A DNA stretch of 51,315 nucleotides from Candidatus Thorarchaeota archaeon (lineage in GTDB: Archaea; Asgardarchaeota; Thorarchaeia; Thorarchaeales; Thorarchaeaceae): NCBI GenBank assembly GCA_030612365.1, contig JAUWOA010000006.1, forward strand, positions 1-51,315, in the 5' to 3' direction. Positions within the stretch are counted from its first letter, which is position 1. Each line of letters opens with the position of its first letter. Below the pieces are notes generated by a model. That model was not told the origin of the DNA and did no database searches. It was given only the letters and a program-made list of their open reading frames with translations. Positions 1 to 10,210 of the stretch are shown here, in pieces. Made by a program: the position numbers and the translations under genes.

Positions 1-1269
1 GACCAAGTTGCAGCCTATTATGAGGATAACATCTACATAGATGAGGCCCCAGTGATAGGTCTCAATGCGCTGAGAATTGTTAGAAACCTTTGTCCGGTCA
101 TCCCGCTCTTTGCAGAGAGGTGGCTCTCAGTCTACACTGACGGCAATTATCAAGGCTGGATCGATGAGAGGAGTGGAGGAGCTTACAGTGTTTGGAATCC
201 GGTAACCCTCACGCCCAACAGCGCAGAGGTAGACGAGCTAATTGTAGCTGTTCTTCCTGAATTCTTTGGCAATTATTTCACCTCACTTAACCCGTTCCTG
301 TCAGGTGAGCCAATAGATAGTGATTGGCTCTTCAGAAACCAGTTTAATCCGTACATGCTTATCTACGACTCGCCAATCGCCACAACTCCCAACGGAAATG
401 CCGTGCCGAGAGCTTCTACTTCTTGGACAATGTACTACAGAGGTGTAGTGACAGACCTTCGCAGTAACCAAACGCGTGCAAGATTCTATTGTGATCCCAA
501 TGCAAATTGGACTGACGGAACACAATTGGACGCTCAGGACTACAGGTTCACTTACGAGTATTACTCCAACAACTCACTCACAAACTTCACAGGCCCAGTG
601 GAGGAAACCAGAGTCACAGGCGATTTCATTGTTGGAGTCACGATGAATAGTCGATTCATGTTTGGCTACAGAGAGCTTGGAGCATTACCGATTCTACCAC
701 AGCATATCTGGAACGACAAGGATCCTCGTGCATGGAATCCCACTGTTGAGGAATTCCTTGGTTCCGGACCATTTGTGGTTTCATCATTCGTGCAGGGTGC
801 AAATCCGGAACTCGTTCTGACTAAGAATCCTGGCTACTATCCTGTTGTAGATACGGAACCTCCAACGCTGCTGAGCCTTGCAATGATTCCTGAGAACCCG
901 ATACCTGCAGAAAGCGTTGTTATTCGCGCTCATGTTGATGATAGAAGTAAGATCGATAGTGTCAATCTTACCTACATCTACGAGGTTGGTACGATTAACA
1001 TCACCGACTCAGTGATGATGACGGAATCTGCATCCGGATATGAAGGTACGATTCCTGCACGCGTGACAGCTACTCGCGTTATCTTCGAGATTGTTGCGAT
1101 CGATGTATGGGGCAACTCAGCTGTAATAGCAACGGGCTCATACATCCGAGAAACCACGAGCGGTAGCGATACGTGGCTGGGAGATGCATTAATGGTCCTA
1201 GGCATCATTGGTGCAGGAGCACTTGGAATCGTCGCCATCGTGTTTCTAAGAAAACGAAAACAAAGCTAA
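1..1269 (+). CDS. Extracellular solute-binding protein, SBP_bac_5 (peptide/nickel type), C-terminal part, membrane anchored; 5' truncated by the window
   Basis: Frame open from base 1 (DQVAAYYEDNIYIDEAPVIG...); ANWTDGTQLDAQDYRFTYEYY and LPILPQHIWNDKDPRAWNPTVEEFLGSGPFVV are SBP_bac_5-like; C-terminal TM plus RKRKQS. Confidence 0.8.
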   Translation, partial: DQVAAYYEDNIYIDEAPVIGLNALRIVRNLCPVIPLFAERWLSVYTDGNYQGWIDERSGGAYSVWNPVTLTPNSAEVDELIVAVLPEFFGNYFTSLNPFLSGEPIDSDWLFRNQFNPYMLIYDSPIATTPNGNAVPRASTSWTMYYRGVVTDLRSNQTRARFYCDPNANWTDGTQLDAQDYRFTYEYYSNNSLTNFTGPVEETRVTGDFIVGVTMNSRFMFGYRELGALPILPQHIWNDKDPRAWNPTVEEFLGSGPFVVSSFVQGANPELVLTKNPGYYPVVDTEPPTLLSLAMIPENPIPAESVVIRAHVDDRSKIDSVNLTYIYEVGTINITDSVMMTESASGYEGTIPARVTATRVIFEIVAIDVWGNSAVIATGSYIRETTSGSDTWLGDALMVLGIIGAGALGIVAIVFLRKRKQS

Positions 1270-1270
1270 C

Positions 1271-2869
1271 TCACTGAGAGGGCGTCTTCCGAATCCACCA
1301 TATAATAGCGATGACAAGTGCCACGACTGCTACGCCAGCGACTGCAACGGTAGGCCCATAGACGCTGAAGAAGTCATTTGGCCATATCTCTGTCAGTGCG
1401 TTCCCAGCGGCTTGCCATGAATCTGCAATGCCTAGCAAATGCGCCGAAATTGTATTCAGGTCAGTTCGAAGGTGCTCGAGAGCGTATTCCATATCGCCTG
1501 TCGAGTTGTAGAAATCAGCAATATGCCAGAATGTGCCAAACCCAAGAGAACCACGAAACGTCAGATTTCCCGGATTGATCAGACTGGAGTTGTCTGCTAG
1601 CACTTCGAAGTGTGGAAGTGCTTGCTCGCCTGCGGCAGTGAAATCCGTCAAATCAGTATCAGGCATCAAGGCAGGAAGTCGTTCTAATGCAGTCCTATAG
1701 GACAAGTATTGAAGAGTTGTCTGGGCTTCCAAACCCAGCCCTATGAAGTGAAGCAAAGACGTCTTGAACTCCCGTTCATTCTGAATGCCATCGAACACAG
1801 ATAGGAATAAACTGAGCCCCTCCACAGTCATGTCAGAGCTCATTGCGCGGAATCCTTTCTCACCAAACTGCCATATGTAAGCGCTTGCTGCGTCCGGACT
1901 GTAGCTTGACCCGACTCCTAGGAGCCGGTCTCTTATGTGAGGGCCCAGCAATGAGCTCGGGTCATCAACTGGATCACCACCGGGTTTGATCAGTACGCTG
2001 ATGTAGTATCGACTAGACCAAGCCCCATTCAGCTCGAAGTATGATATATTGTACTCATAGCGACCATCATCGGGGTATCCGAAATCCTCGCCAAACGAGC
2101 CAACTCCAGGATCCAGAATCGTTGCAAGCCTGCTCGTATCATTGTATCCTGTGATGAGGATACCGTGTCCGCCGCCTGTCAATCCTTGATTCCGAAGAAT
2201 GTCATAATCTTGAGGAGGCAGCCAAGAAGGGTCAACACTGGCAATCAAGGGATAGCCATCGTCAATCGACTGCCGCATCAAATTGAAGGCAGCAATCTGC
2301 CCATCTAGAAGCTGAGCATTGATTCCCTGAGATGCCCAGAGCTGAGTCTGAAGCTCCGCTCCTGTTAACCCGCCGTCCAAGTAAATGCTGAGGTTGAGTC
2401 CGTAGAGGTCGGTTGCGAGCTTTGTGGGTTCAATCTGTTGATAAATCGCTCCCGGAAACATAAGCATCGTATCATTATACCGGATGTATGCGTACGAGAA
2501 GCCAACGGTAGAAAGAGCAAACAAATCATGTAGTTCTACCGGTGCACCGGCATGCTGCATTGCCATTGCTGTGGCCGCCCAAGCACAGAAGCCGTTGATC
2601 TCTTGCCAGACATAGGGAACTTCAGATAGAAGTCCATCACCTTCGTAAGCTAGTTGGGAGCTCTGAAGCACGCTGGTCGGGCTTGCTGCTAGCGGGTTCG
2701 CAGCGATTGGAAAGGCCGCAAGGACCAAGATTGCCATGAAGATGAGAGCTGAGTATCGCAAGTGAGTATCCCCAGACTTGATTTCATAAGGTAACATCAT
2801 AAGGGTGTCGATGGGGGCGGTGAAGGCACATCCCTTTGGACCCTCACCAGGAATCGACCCCCTATTCAT
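1271..2869 (-). CDS. Secreted/membrane-anchored C39-like cysteine peptidase domain protein (true start probably near 2800)
   Basis: Signal-peptide-like N-terminus, EINGFCAWAATAMAM (Cys), GGGHGILITGYND (His), ILDPG; C-terminal TM VAVAGVAVVALVIAIIWWIRK. Confidence 0.65.
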   Translation of the reverse strand: MNRGSIPGEGPKGCAFTAPIDTLMMLPYEIKSGDTHLRYSALIFMAILVLAAFPIAANPLAASPTSVLQSSQLAYEGDGLLSEVPYVWQEINGFCAWAATAMAMQHAGAPVELHDLFALSTVGFSYAYIRYNDTMLMFPGAIYQQIEPTKLATDLYGLNLSIYLDGGLTGAELQTQLWASQGINAQLLDGQIAAFNLMRQSIDDGYPLIASVDPSWLPPQDYDILRNQGLTGGGHGILITGYNDTSRLATILDPGVGSFGEDFGYPDDGRYEYNISYFELNGAWSSRYYISVLIKPGGDPVDDPSSLLGPHIRDRLLGVGSSYSPDAASAYIWQFGEKGFRAMSSDMTVEGLSLFLSVFDGIQNEREFKTSLLHFIGLGLEAQTTLQYLSYRTALERLPALMPDTDLTDFTAAGEQALPHFEVLADNSSLINPGNLTFRGSLGFGTFWHIADFYNSTGDMEYALEHLRTDLNTISAHLLGIADSWQAAGNALTEIWPNDFFSVYGPTVAVAGVAVVALVIAIIWWIRKTPSQ

Positions 2870-5117
2870 CTGATCGCTTAACTGTTGAAGCTAGGAAAAA
2901 TGCTCCTTCAGACCCAGTGTTGACCACGAAACTGCCTAGCCACGACGGAAGAGGAGGTTCTTCGCCTGCGTCAAGCATGTCCTGCCATGCTTCGTCTGTA
3001 AGCCGGTCATTCATTGGCTGAGCGAATTCGTAGTACGAGAATGTTCCCCCACGAGTGATAACCACTTGTCCTTCGATGTACACAGCCACATAGATGATCA
3101 TTGGATTGCCAACAGCTTCCTCAAGTACAGTCATTGTGTTGGTGTCAGTATGCACATCTGCGATGACTGCCATGTTTTCGTCAACATCGGATACTAGCTG
3201 GTCATCAGCCGGTCGAGATGCTATGTAATCCAATGTTGCGCCGCTGTTCTCTATGATTAGAACCTCCGTTTGGTTTAAGGACTGCCCGCTCAATTCCTTT
3301 ACAGAGATTGTTTGAAGGGACCTGAGGAAATTGCGCAAGGAATCGAGTCTGGAACTTGTTGCTTGAGTCAATAGAGAACGGCTTTCCAGACCAGACTGCA
3401 TCATGCGGCACAGGGAAGCGAGCCGTGCATAGAGCCGGGGGGCGGGTTCAACATAACCTATTGTGGGCGGAACTGGCGCGGCTGTCGCCGTCCAAGTGTA
3501 AGATTGCTTCGCGTAGAGTATTGTGTCATGGCGCAATTCAGTCCATGAACCAAGCGCAGTCATAAGCTGCTTATCGATCCAAGCCTCACTCTGCATGAAA
3601 GATGGATACCCCTCTCCAGGGTCTGTCAGGAGAGGAAGCAGAGAATACAACCAGAGGTAGTACAGGTTCTTCGTCCACTCCTGCGCAGAGATGTTGTCAG
3701 TTACGTTCCAGAGCATCTCCATCTGCTCAACGTAGTTAGCATAATGCTTTTGATCATCAAGAAGATCCCACGCTCTATCTGAACCAAGGGCAGCCATAAC
3801 ATCAAGCCCCTTGGGCATCACGCGAGGTGTCAACTGCGTTCCGACGTATATGTACACGAGTTGACCAAGGATGTAGCTATCTGGGATGAACCTCTGACCC
3901 ATAAACCTGAGGCCCTTAGTCTGGTTGAAGTCTTCCGTGTCGTTCAGGAGCGTTGAGAGAATCAACGGGTCTCTGAAAGTAAGGGCTTCTTGAATGAATT
4001 CATGAAGAAGTACATCGTTATCGAATTCCTGTAACTCGACACTTTCGCCGTAGATTTCATGAATCAATGACAGGTACTCTGATGGCAAGAGATCGTCAGC
4101 TGCTCCCACGAAGAACACGGTAGGTTGATAGATTGCATCCCAAATCTCGTATCCGATGCTTCCTCCAGGAAGGCTCGATACTTCATCTTCAAGAGCAAAG
4201 GACAGCAGAATAGCCTGGGCAGTTTCGTTCAATCCGCGATTGTTTGGCATTGTGTCACCATCAGGAACCAGGTGAAATGCAACTCGTCCGAACCACATCA
4301 TGGCCTTGAAATAGCGTCCCAGCAGGTCAGTACGAGTATAGTGTCCACGTGGAACATACTGGCTGAAGTCTTCATCATATCCCATGAACCATTGGTCTGA
4401 GAACCCTTCGTGCGCTTCTATCAATGACAGGACCTGAGCAACAGCATCCTGCACCTCTCCGTGAACGGTCGTCTGGTTGTCAAGAAGGCTAAGCGCTACA
4501 GAGAAGAATATCACATTTCTCAGAGCCGCATCCTGCCATCTTCCCTCTGGTGGATCGAGATACTGAGCATATGATGAATCCACAAGTGATTCCGTCAAAT
4601 TGCCAAGTAGGCTCCAGAATGAGTATGTTTCGGCTTCACGAAGTGCAAGGTCGTACAGAACGTGAAATGCGTGCAGAACGGCGTCTGATGAAACAAAGCT
4701 TGGCAGATCGTTGTCGTCATTGTCCGAAAGAATCTCATGTATCTGCTTGAATTCCGATTGGGGCACAGCCACAAACCCGTTGCTCTCGATGAACTGACGG
4801 TCTTCCATAGTTAACGTCGGAAAGAGACCTAGGTTTGCGATGTTGGTGAGACCTGGAGAAATCGAGTACTGCGGAGCGTTGGGAGTGAACGCTTCATCGT
4901 ATGGAATGAAGTCCGCGAAGTCATTCTCCACAGTGTCAGTAATCGTGAAAATTAGAGCATTCGGGTGTGCGGCTGGACCCGCAGGATTCCAGACACCACC
5001 CAGATAGCTCAGGGCCAATACAAGACTAGCTGCAAGTAGAGTGGCACCCAAACCACCTGCTAACATCTTGCGCTTTGTCTGACTGTCAATAGCACGGATA
5101 GGAACGGCAGGATTCAT
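2862..5117 (-). CDS. DUF3160 family secreted/membrane-anchored protein
   Basis: 751 aa; N-terminal TM; FVAVPQSEFKQIHEILSDNDDNDLPSFVSSDAVLHAFHVLYD is DUF3160-like. Confidence 0.75.
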   Translation of the reverse strand: MNPAVPIRAIDSQTKRKMLAGGLGATLLAASLVLALSYLGGVWNPAGPAAHPNALIFTITDTVENDFADFIPYDEAFTPNAPQYSISPGLTNIANLGLFPTLTMEDRQFIESNGFVAVPQSEFKQIHEILSDNDDNDLPSFVSSDAVLHAFHVLYDLALREAETYSFWSLLGNLTESLVDSSYAQYLDPPEGRWQDAALRNVIFFSVALSLLDNQTTVHGEVQDAVAQVLSLIEAHEGFSDQWFMGYDEDFSQYVPRGHYTRTDLLGRYFKAMMWFGRVAFHLVPDGDTMPNNRGLNETAQAILLSFALEDEVSSLPGGSIGYEIWDAIYQPTVFFVGAADDLLPSEYLSLIHEIYGESVELQEFDNDVLLHEFIQEALTFRDPLILSTLLNDTEDFNQTKGLRFMGQRFIPDSYILGQLVYIYVGTQLTPRVMPKGLDVMAALGSDRAWDLLDDQKHYANYVEQMEMLWNVTDNISAQEWTKNLYYLWLYSLLPLLTDPGEGYPSFMQSEAWIDKQLMTALGSWTELRHDTILYAKQSYTWTATAAPVPPTIGYVEPAPRLYARLASLCRMMQSGLESRSLLTQATSSRLDSLRNFLRSLQTISVKELSGQSLNQTEVLIIENSGATLDYIASRPADDQLVSDVDENMAVIADVHTDTNTMTVLEEAVGNPMIIYVAVYIEGQVVITRGGTFSYYEFAQPMNDRLTDEAWQDMLDAGEEPPLPSWLGSFVVNTGSEGAFFLASTVKRSDE

Positions 5118-5281
5118 GCTCTCTTCATGGAATCATTTGCACTTAGTACCACAGATTAGAACAATAATTTTCGTGCGATACAGCAAGTAGAACAGCAAAC
5201 AAGCAAGTACTATCTTCGATATGGGTCAGTGCATGATGCTCAAAGGACAACAGATTAATCTAGTAAGCGCCTCAGCGATAC

Positions 5282-5749
5282 TTGGTTGGGCATCCATTGG
5301 GAAAGAATTCGCTGGAAACTGAACTGGAACCGGACCTGCGAGGCAATACTCTTCGTGTGTATTGGTACATGCTTCAGCAGGGCCAGCCCGTCGGCGTGAG
5401 AGAGGTCCAAAGGGCAATAGGAATGTCAAGTCCATCGGTGTCCAGTCACCATCTGAACAAGCTCGTTGACATGGACTTGATCGAGAAACAACCAGACAAC
5501 TCGTATGAACTCAAGAGAATTGTCAAAGTGGGCATTCTCCGGAACTTCGTGGCCTACCGCGGTGTCCTTCTACCACGCTATTCATTCGTGGCGCTTTTCT
5601 TCACTGTCTACACTATCGCCTACATTGCACTAACAATGGTAGTTCCGATAGGGCTCTTTGATAGATACATCGCGATAGCCGTAGGTATCGTGGGGGCGCT
5701 ATTTGCATGGTTCGAAACTTACAGGCTGTGGAAGATCAAGCTCACGTGA
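5282..5749 (+). CDS. Winged-helix transcriptional regulator with C-terminal transmembrane helices
   Basis: VREVQRAIGMSSPSVSSHHLNKLVDMDLIEKQ wHTH followed by two hydrophobic segments. Confidence 0.7.
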   Translation: MVGHPLGKNSLETELEPDLRGNTLRVYWYMLQQGQPVGVREVQRAIGMSSPSVSSHHLNKLVDMDLIEKQPDNSYELKRIVKVGILRNFVAYRGVLLPRYSFVALFFTVYTIAYIALTMVVPIGLFDRYIAIAVGIVGALFAWFETYRLWKIKLT

Positions 5750-5828
5750 GTTTCGTTGCTGGGCTGAAAGGCAACGTTTATCCAACAAGTGCAACGAAAC
5801 GGATTCGTACTCTCGGAGCGGCTTTGGC

Positions 5829-6903
5829 TTGAATTATCATCTTGTACTAACAAGACGCTGCAATCTGAATTGCGTCTACTGCCACGGTGGTGAAGAAACC
5901 GGCCCACAAGCAGAAGTCCAGTACTCGCTGGACGACTTGGCAGCCTTTCTAGAACAAGACGATGACGTTCAACTCATGTTCTACGGGGGTGAACCCACAC
6001 TCAGGATACCATTGATGACAGAAGTGATGGACCGATTCCCAAATGCTCGATTCATGTTGCAGACCAATGGCATTTTGCTCAATAAAATTCCAGAGGACTA
6101 TGCAAGACGAATCCACTCCGTGTTGGTGTCAATCGATGGTCCCAAGGATGTAACTGATGGCTACAGGTCCAAGGGCGTCTACGAGAGAGTTCTTGAGAAT
6201 GTACGTTGGCTCCGTGAAATCGGGTTTGATGGCGATATCGTGGCAAGGATGGCAGTGTCGCAAGAGAGCGATATCTATCGTGATGTACACCATCTTCTCA
6301 ATCTTGAAAATCCCGGGTTTGATCACGTTCATTGGCAGCTCAACGTGATTTGGGATGCAGAGGGAAACTGGAAAGACTTTGATAGTTGGGTAAAAGAATC
6401 ATACAATCCGGGGATCACTCAACTTGTAAAGGAATGGGTGGCCGGAATGAAAAGCGGAAAGGTTGCGGGAATCGTACCATTCCTCCCAGTTATGCACACG
6501 ATCCTGACTGGTGAACCTTCGGTGCGGCTCTGGTCTTGATACTTTCGCGATTCATGTCGATGGCTCAATCGGTGTATGTCCGATTTCTCCTGATCGGGAG
6601 TTCTCGATTGTTGGAAACATCAGGAATACGAGTCCAAAAGACCTGAGAAATGTCATGATGGTTAAAGATCCCTGTCCATCCTGTGAGGTGTACGATATCT
6701 GCGGAGGAAGATGCCTCTTTGTGAACAAGCAGCGTTTGTGGGGACAAGAGGGCTTCGACAAAGTATGTGATACAGTTAAGCACATGATATCCGCTCTTCA
6801 AACGGAAACATCTACGGTCCGACAACTCATGAAATCTGGTGTCATCTCAGTTGACAGCTTCATCTATCCTGAGTTCAATAACGGATGCGAAATAATACCT
6901 TAG
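5829..6903 (+). pseudogene. Radical SAM/SPASM protein (AF1577/TIGR04084-like), split by an apparent frameshift near 6511-6539
   Basis: LNYHLVLTRRCNLNCVYCHGG (CxxxCxxC) in the first ORF, probable TTG start at 5829; RCGSGLDTFAIHVDGSIGVCPISPD...CPSCEVYDICGGRC continues in another frame (ORF 6511-6903). Confidence 0.7.
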
Positions 6904-7352
6904 AGCGGTTCTTCTTCTTCCACTTCCTCGTTGAAGATCTTCCTCATGAGGACAATTTCTTCTCCAAACCGCTTCTGCCGGGTCATTTCCTTGTAGCCAA
7001 CGCGGTCATAGAATCTCTGTTGTTCTTCGACCCGACCATAGACCTCCAGCTCGATGCAGGTTGCATCCATGCCTTCCATGAGACTCTCGGCATGCTGAAC
7101 TAGCATTGTGCCGATTCTGCGATTGCGGAAATTGGAGGACACAGCTAGTCGCTCTATGACACCAATCTGACCTCGTAGAGTGACGCGCATTGTCCCAACT
7201 ACTTGGTTCCCGACAAGAGCAACGTATTGATTGCCCATCTGAATGTGTCGAGATATCTTGCCCAAGTCCTCATTAAGGGCTGCAGGAGGCCTTGAGAGCT
7301 GCTTCTTCACAGGCTGATATGCATCATTCAGGATACTCTTAATGAGGTCCAC
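6900..7352 (-). CDS. GNAT family N-acetyltransferase
   Basis: VIERLAVSSNFRNRRIGTMLVQHAESLM and FYDRVGYKEMTR. Confidence 0.8.
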   Translation of the reverse strand: MDLIKSILNDAYQPVKKQLSRPPAALNEDLGKISRHIQMGNQYVALVGNQVVGTMRVTLRGQIGVIERLAVSSNFRNRRIGTMLVQHAESLMEGMDATCIELEVYGRVEEQQRFYDRVGYKEMTRQKRFGEEIVLMRKIFNEEVEEEEPL

Positions 7353-7567
7353 TTCGGCAAGTTCGGCTCGACGAATCTTGACCTCAGCATAGTTGTATAT
7401 TTCTGGAAGCCTCCAGTAATTTGGTTCTCAATCCATAACATGCACTGGCAGACATAAATGATTTGGACAGGCAGCAAATCGGATATCCTGAGTTATTTGT
7501 GACCAAGAGAGGGCAAGAATCTGACCAAATAAATCAAATACGCAGGGCACGCTTTTCTAAGCCAGTT

Positions 7568-7870
7568 ATGACAAGTCACTCCATTGCTCCAATCCATACT
7601 CAGGACAAGGACTGGGTCAAACAGATTGTCGCTGAGCAGTGGGCGTCATCCATTGTTGTCACACGAGGTCAGGTTCACAAGCCAGCGAATTTGCCTAGCT
7701 TCGTATGCTGGAAAGGGGAGGAGAGAGTAGGTCTGCTGACCTATCGAGTTGTGAAACAGGAATGCGAAATCATCATTCTGAATAGCTTTACTGAACGAGA
7801 AGGTGTGGCAACTGACCTACTGCAAGCTGCTGAGAAAGCAGCGCTGCAATCTGGCTGCGACAGACTGTGA
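7568..7870 (+). pseudogene. N-terminal half of a GNAT acetyltransferase interrupted by the integrated element
   Basis: MTSHSIAPIHTQDKDWVKQIVAEQW...ATDLLQAAEKAALQSGCDRL ends exactly in the 14-bp direct repeat; the C-terminal half resumes at 19913. Confidence 0.85.
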
Positions 7871-7879
7871 GTGATAACC
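7866..7879 (+). repeat. attL core TGTGAGTGATAACC
   Basis: Exact match to 19908-19921. Confidence 0.85.
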
Positions 7880-7939
7880 CAACAATTACACCATGACTAG
7901 GTATTTATGCAGGTTCTTCGTGGTACTTGATGAACAAAC

Positions 7940-9130
7940 ATGCCAGCCAAGAAGAAGATCAGGAAGGCAAGACCTCTGCATCCTGACTACCGGAAATACA
8001 TTGAGGAACAAGTCCATCTGAAGCCTGTGACTGTTGCAGGGCAGAAGAGACTGCTATCGAGAATGCCTGAGCCCGACAAGTTGACTGCCGCCTGGTGGAG
8101 AACCAGAGTCAAACGGGTATCGCCCGCTACCTCAAGGTTGGAGTCTCTTGTCATTCGCCAAGCGTTGAGGTTCCTGGGTCGAGAAGACCAGGCGGCAGAG
8201 ATCAAGGCGGTCAAACTGAAGAGGCGGGAAGACACTGTCACAGTGGAAGACCTCTATACACGGAAGGAGTTGGACACAATTCTCGGTGCCTCTCTATTGC
8301 TGAGAGATCGCGCTATGCTTCAGGTGCTCTATGAGTCTGCAACCAGGGCCGACGAGCTCCTATCAATGACCTTCAAGAACGTTGAGTTTTTTGACGATGG
8401 TACAGCCAACATCATCATCAAGGGCAAGACTGGCACGAGAAGCATTCCCCTCTCAGTGTCCGTCCCGGCTCTTCAAGAGTGGCTGAAACATCATCCAATT
8501 GGTGAGGGATCTATCTGGGTCCAATTACGAAGACCCTACAAGACCCTGACCACAAGCGGGCTCTATCTCGTGACGAAACTGATCCTCAAAGCGGCTGGCG
8601 TGACTGGCAAGAAGAAACTTGTCCATATGTTTCGTCACACTCGGATTACCGAGTTCGTCAGGCTTGGGATTCGCGGTCAGACATTGCACAAACTGGTTGG
8701 TTGGACCAAGCGGAGCAACATGGAAGCAGTCTATGTTCATCTGAGCACTGCGGATGTAGTCAACGAGGTCAGGTCGAAGGTTTTCGGTCTTGAGTCCGGC
8801 GAGGATAGATACGAGCCTTATCTGAAACTTCTCAAATGCCCAAGATGTGAAACAACCAACGAAGAGCATGCACGATACTGCGCCAAGTGCAACATGCCGA
8901 TCACGGCTGATGCTCTGGTCAATGAACTAGAGAAGAAGGTTGACCTTGAAGCCAAAGTCAAACAACTGGAAGAAACAATTCAGGAGCGTGTGGATGAGTC
9001 CATGGAGAGAGTTGTGCAAGCGTTCACATCCGCGATTCAGAGCATCGAGGACACAAAGACACTCAGGGATCTGGCAGTGGTGTTTGCCAGGAAGATGAAA
9101 GAAGAGTCCGCATCGACCGACTCAGAATGA
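7940..9130 (+). CDS. Tyrosine recombinase/integrase with C-terminal zinc ribbon and coiled coil
   Basis: YESATRADELLSMTF (Arg), KGKTGTRSIPL, HMFRHTRITEF (HxxR), GWTKRSNMEAVYVHLS (Tyr); CPRCETTNEEHARYCAKC. Confidence 0.92.
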   Translation: MPAKKKIRKARPLHPDYRKYIEEQVHLKPVTVAGQKRLLSRMPEPDKLTAAWWRTRVKRVSPATSRLESLVIRQALRFLGREDQAAEIKAVKLKRREDTVTVEDLYTRKELDTILGASLLLRDRAMLQVLYESATRADELLSMTFKNVEFFDDGTANIIIKGKTGTRSIPLSVSVPALQEWLKHHPIGEGSIWVQLRRPYKTLTTSGLYLVTKLILKAAGVTGKKKLVHMFRHTRITEFVRLGIRGQTLHKLVGWTKRSNMEAVYVHLSTADVVNEVRSKVFGLESGEDRYEPYLKLLKCPRCETTNEEHARYCAKCNMPITADALVNELEKKVDLEAKVKQLEETIQERVDESMERVVQAFTSAIQSIEDTKTLRDLAVVFARKMKEESASTDSE

Positions 9131-9291
9131 TTCGTTTCAACTTCGGGACTTTCGTCAACAACTCGCGTTTTCGGGGTTTCTGCATGCTCGTTACCCCTAG
9201 TGCAGCTATCAGCAGACGTGCAGAGATTTCAGGTCCCAGAAACTAGAAGTCCTCTAGTGCTGTTTCTATCATGGTTAGATTGACACTCTTG

Positions 9292-9350
9292 GCAAGAAGA
9301 TGAGCAAAGAATCCATATCGATCGAGTCAGAGTGACTCGTCTTCAATCCT
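9292..9350 (+). pseudogene. Degenerate copy of the 3' end of an integrase gene
   Basis: aagatgagcaaagaatccatatcgatcgagtcagagtgactcgt resembles the integrase tail aagatgaaagaagagtccgcatcgaccgactcagaatgattcgt. Confidence 0.55.
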
Positions 9351-9536
9351 AGTGTATTGTTGATCCTGCCGCTCAATCGCCGAACGTCAATAGGAGTGAT
9401 CTGAGGAATGACTACAAGTCACTTCGCAGCCCTGCACCATGGATAGCGACCAAGAACATGCATAAGTCTGGTTTTTCAACAAGAATACAGCAAAGACCAT
9501 CTAAGGTGGCCTTCGGCAGGAATGGAGAAGGGTCCC

Positions 9537-9821
9537 ATGAAGGACATGTATCTCTTCAGCATGCGGAATCGGCGGACGGATCTCTGTCTGCTCTACGCAA
9601 TCCGTCAGGCTCGGAGGAAGTTCGGGCCTACTGCACTGCACAAACACGACGAGAGATGCGACCACAGTTCTGCGTGCGAATTGTGCAAGTTCAGCCAAGC
9701 CATTGGCGATGAAACTGTTCTGATGCAGTACTGCTTCATATCTATGGCCGTTGAGGAGGGTTTTACTTTCACTGCGGCTTACAGTTTGGCCCGCGAGATT
9801 CTGAGGGAAAACACCAAGTGA
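9537..9821 (+). CDS. Small Cys/His-containing protein of unknown function
   Basis: MKDMYLFSMRNRRTDLCLLYAIRQARRKFG...HKHDERCDHSSACELCKF; in-frame ATGs at 9522 and 9537. Confidence 0.55.
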   Translation: MKDMYLFSMRNRRTDLCLLYAIRQARRKFGPTALHKHDERCDHSSACELCKFSQAIGDETVLMQYCFISMAVEEGFTFTAAYSLAREILRENTK

Positions 9822-9869
9822 CAGAGAGCGGAACCTTCATTAGTTTCTGTGTCCAAGTACCACGCGATT

Positions 9870-9885
9870 CAACCTCTTGAGGTTG
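9870..9885. repeat. Inverted repeat CAACCTC-TT-GAGGTTG
   Basis: 7-nt perfect arms read from the sequence. Confidence 0.6.
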
Positions 9886-10210
9886 TTTCGAGGTGGGTAA
9901 CACCCTGATGGATTCAGCCAGCGCTGATCTGTTGGCTGGTCTATCTTCGACAGGTCTTCAGGCTTTTGGTCAGCCACACCAAGAGGGCCTGTCACTACTT
10001 CTCGAGGCCGTTTCGGAAAGGCCCCAGAAATTTCTTGTTTCACTACAAAGTACCTGCCGGCGCTTAGAAATAATGTAATATTGACAGAGTACGGAAAGAG
10101 TGATGTTTTACAGTTTCCTAAGTAATTCGCCTTAATTCGCCTCGAGGAACTGTAAGATCTACACCTAACCTCAGCTACTGAACTACATGGAGTTCAGAAG
10201 CCACAGAGCG

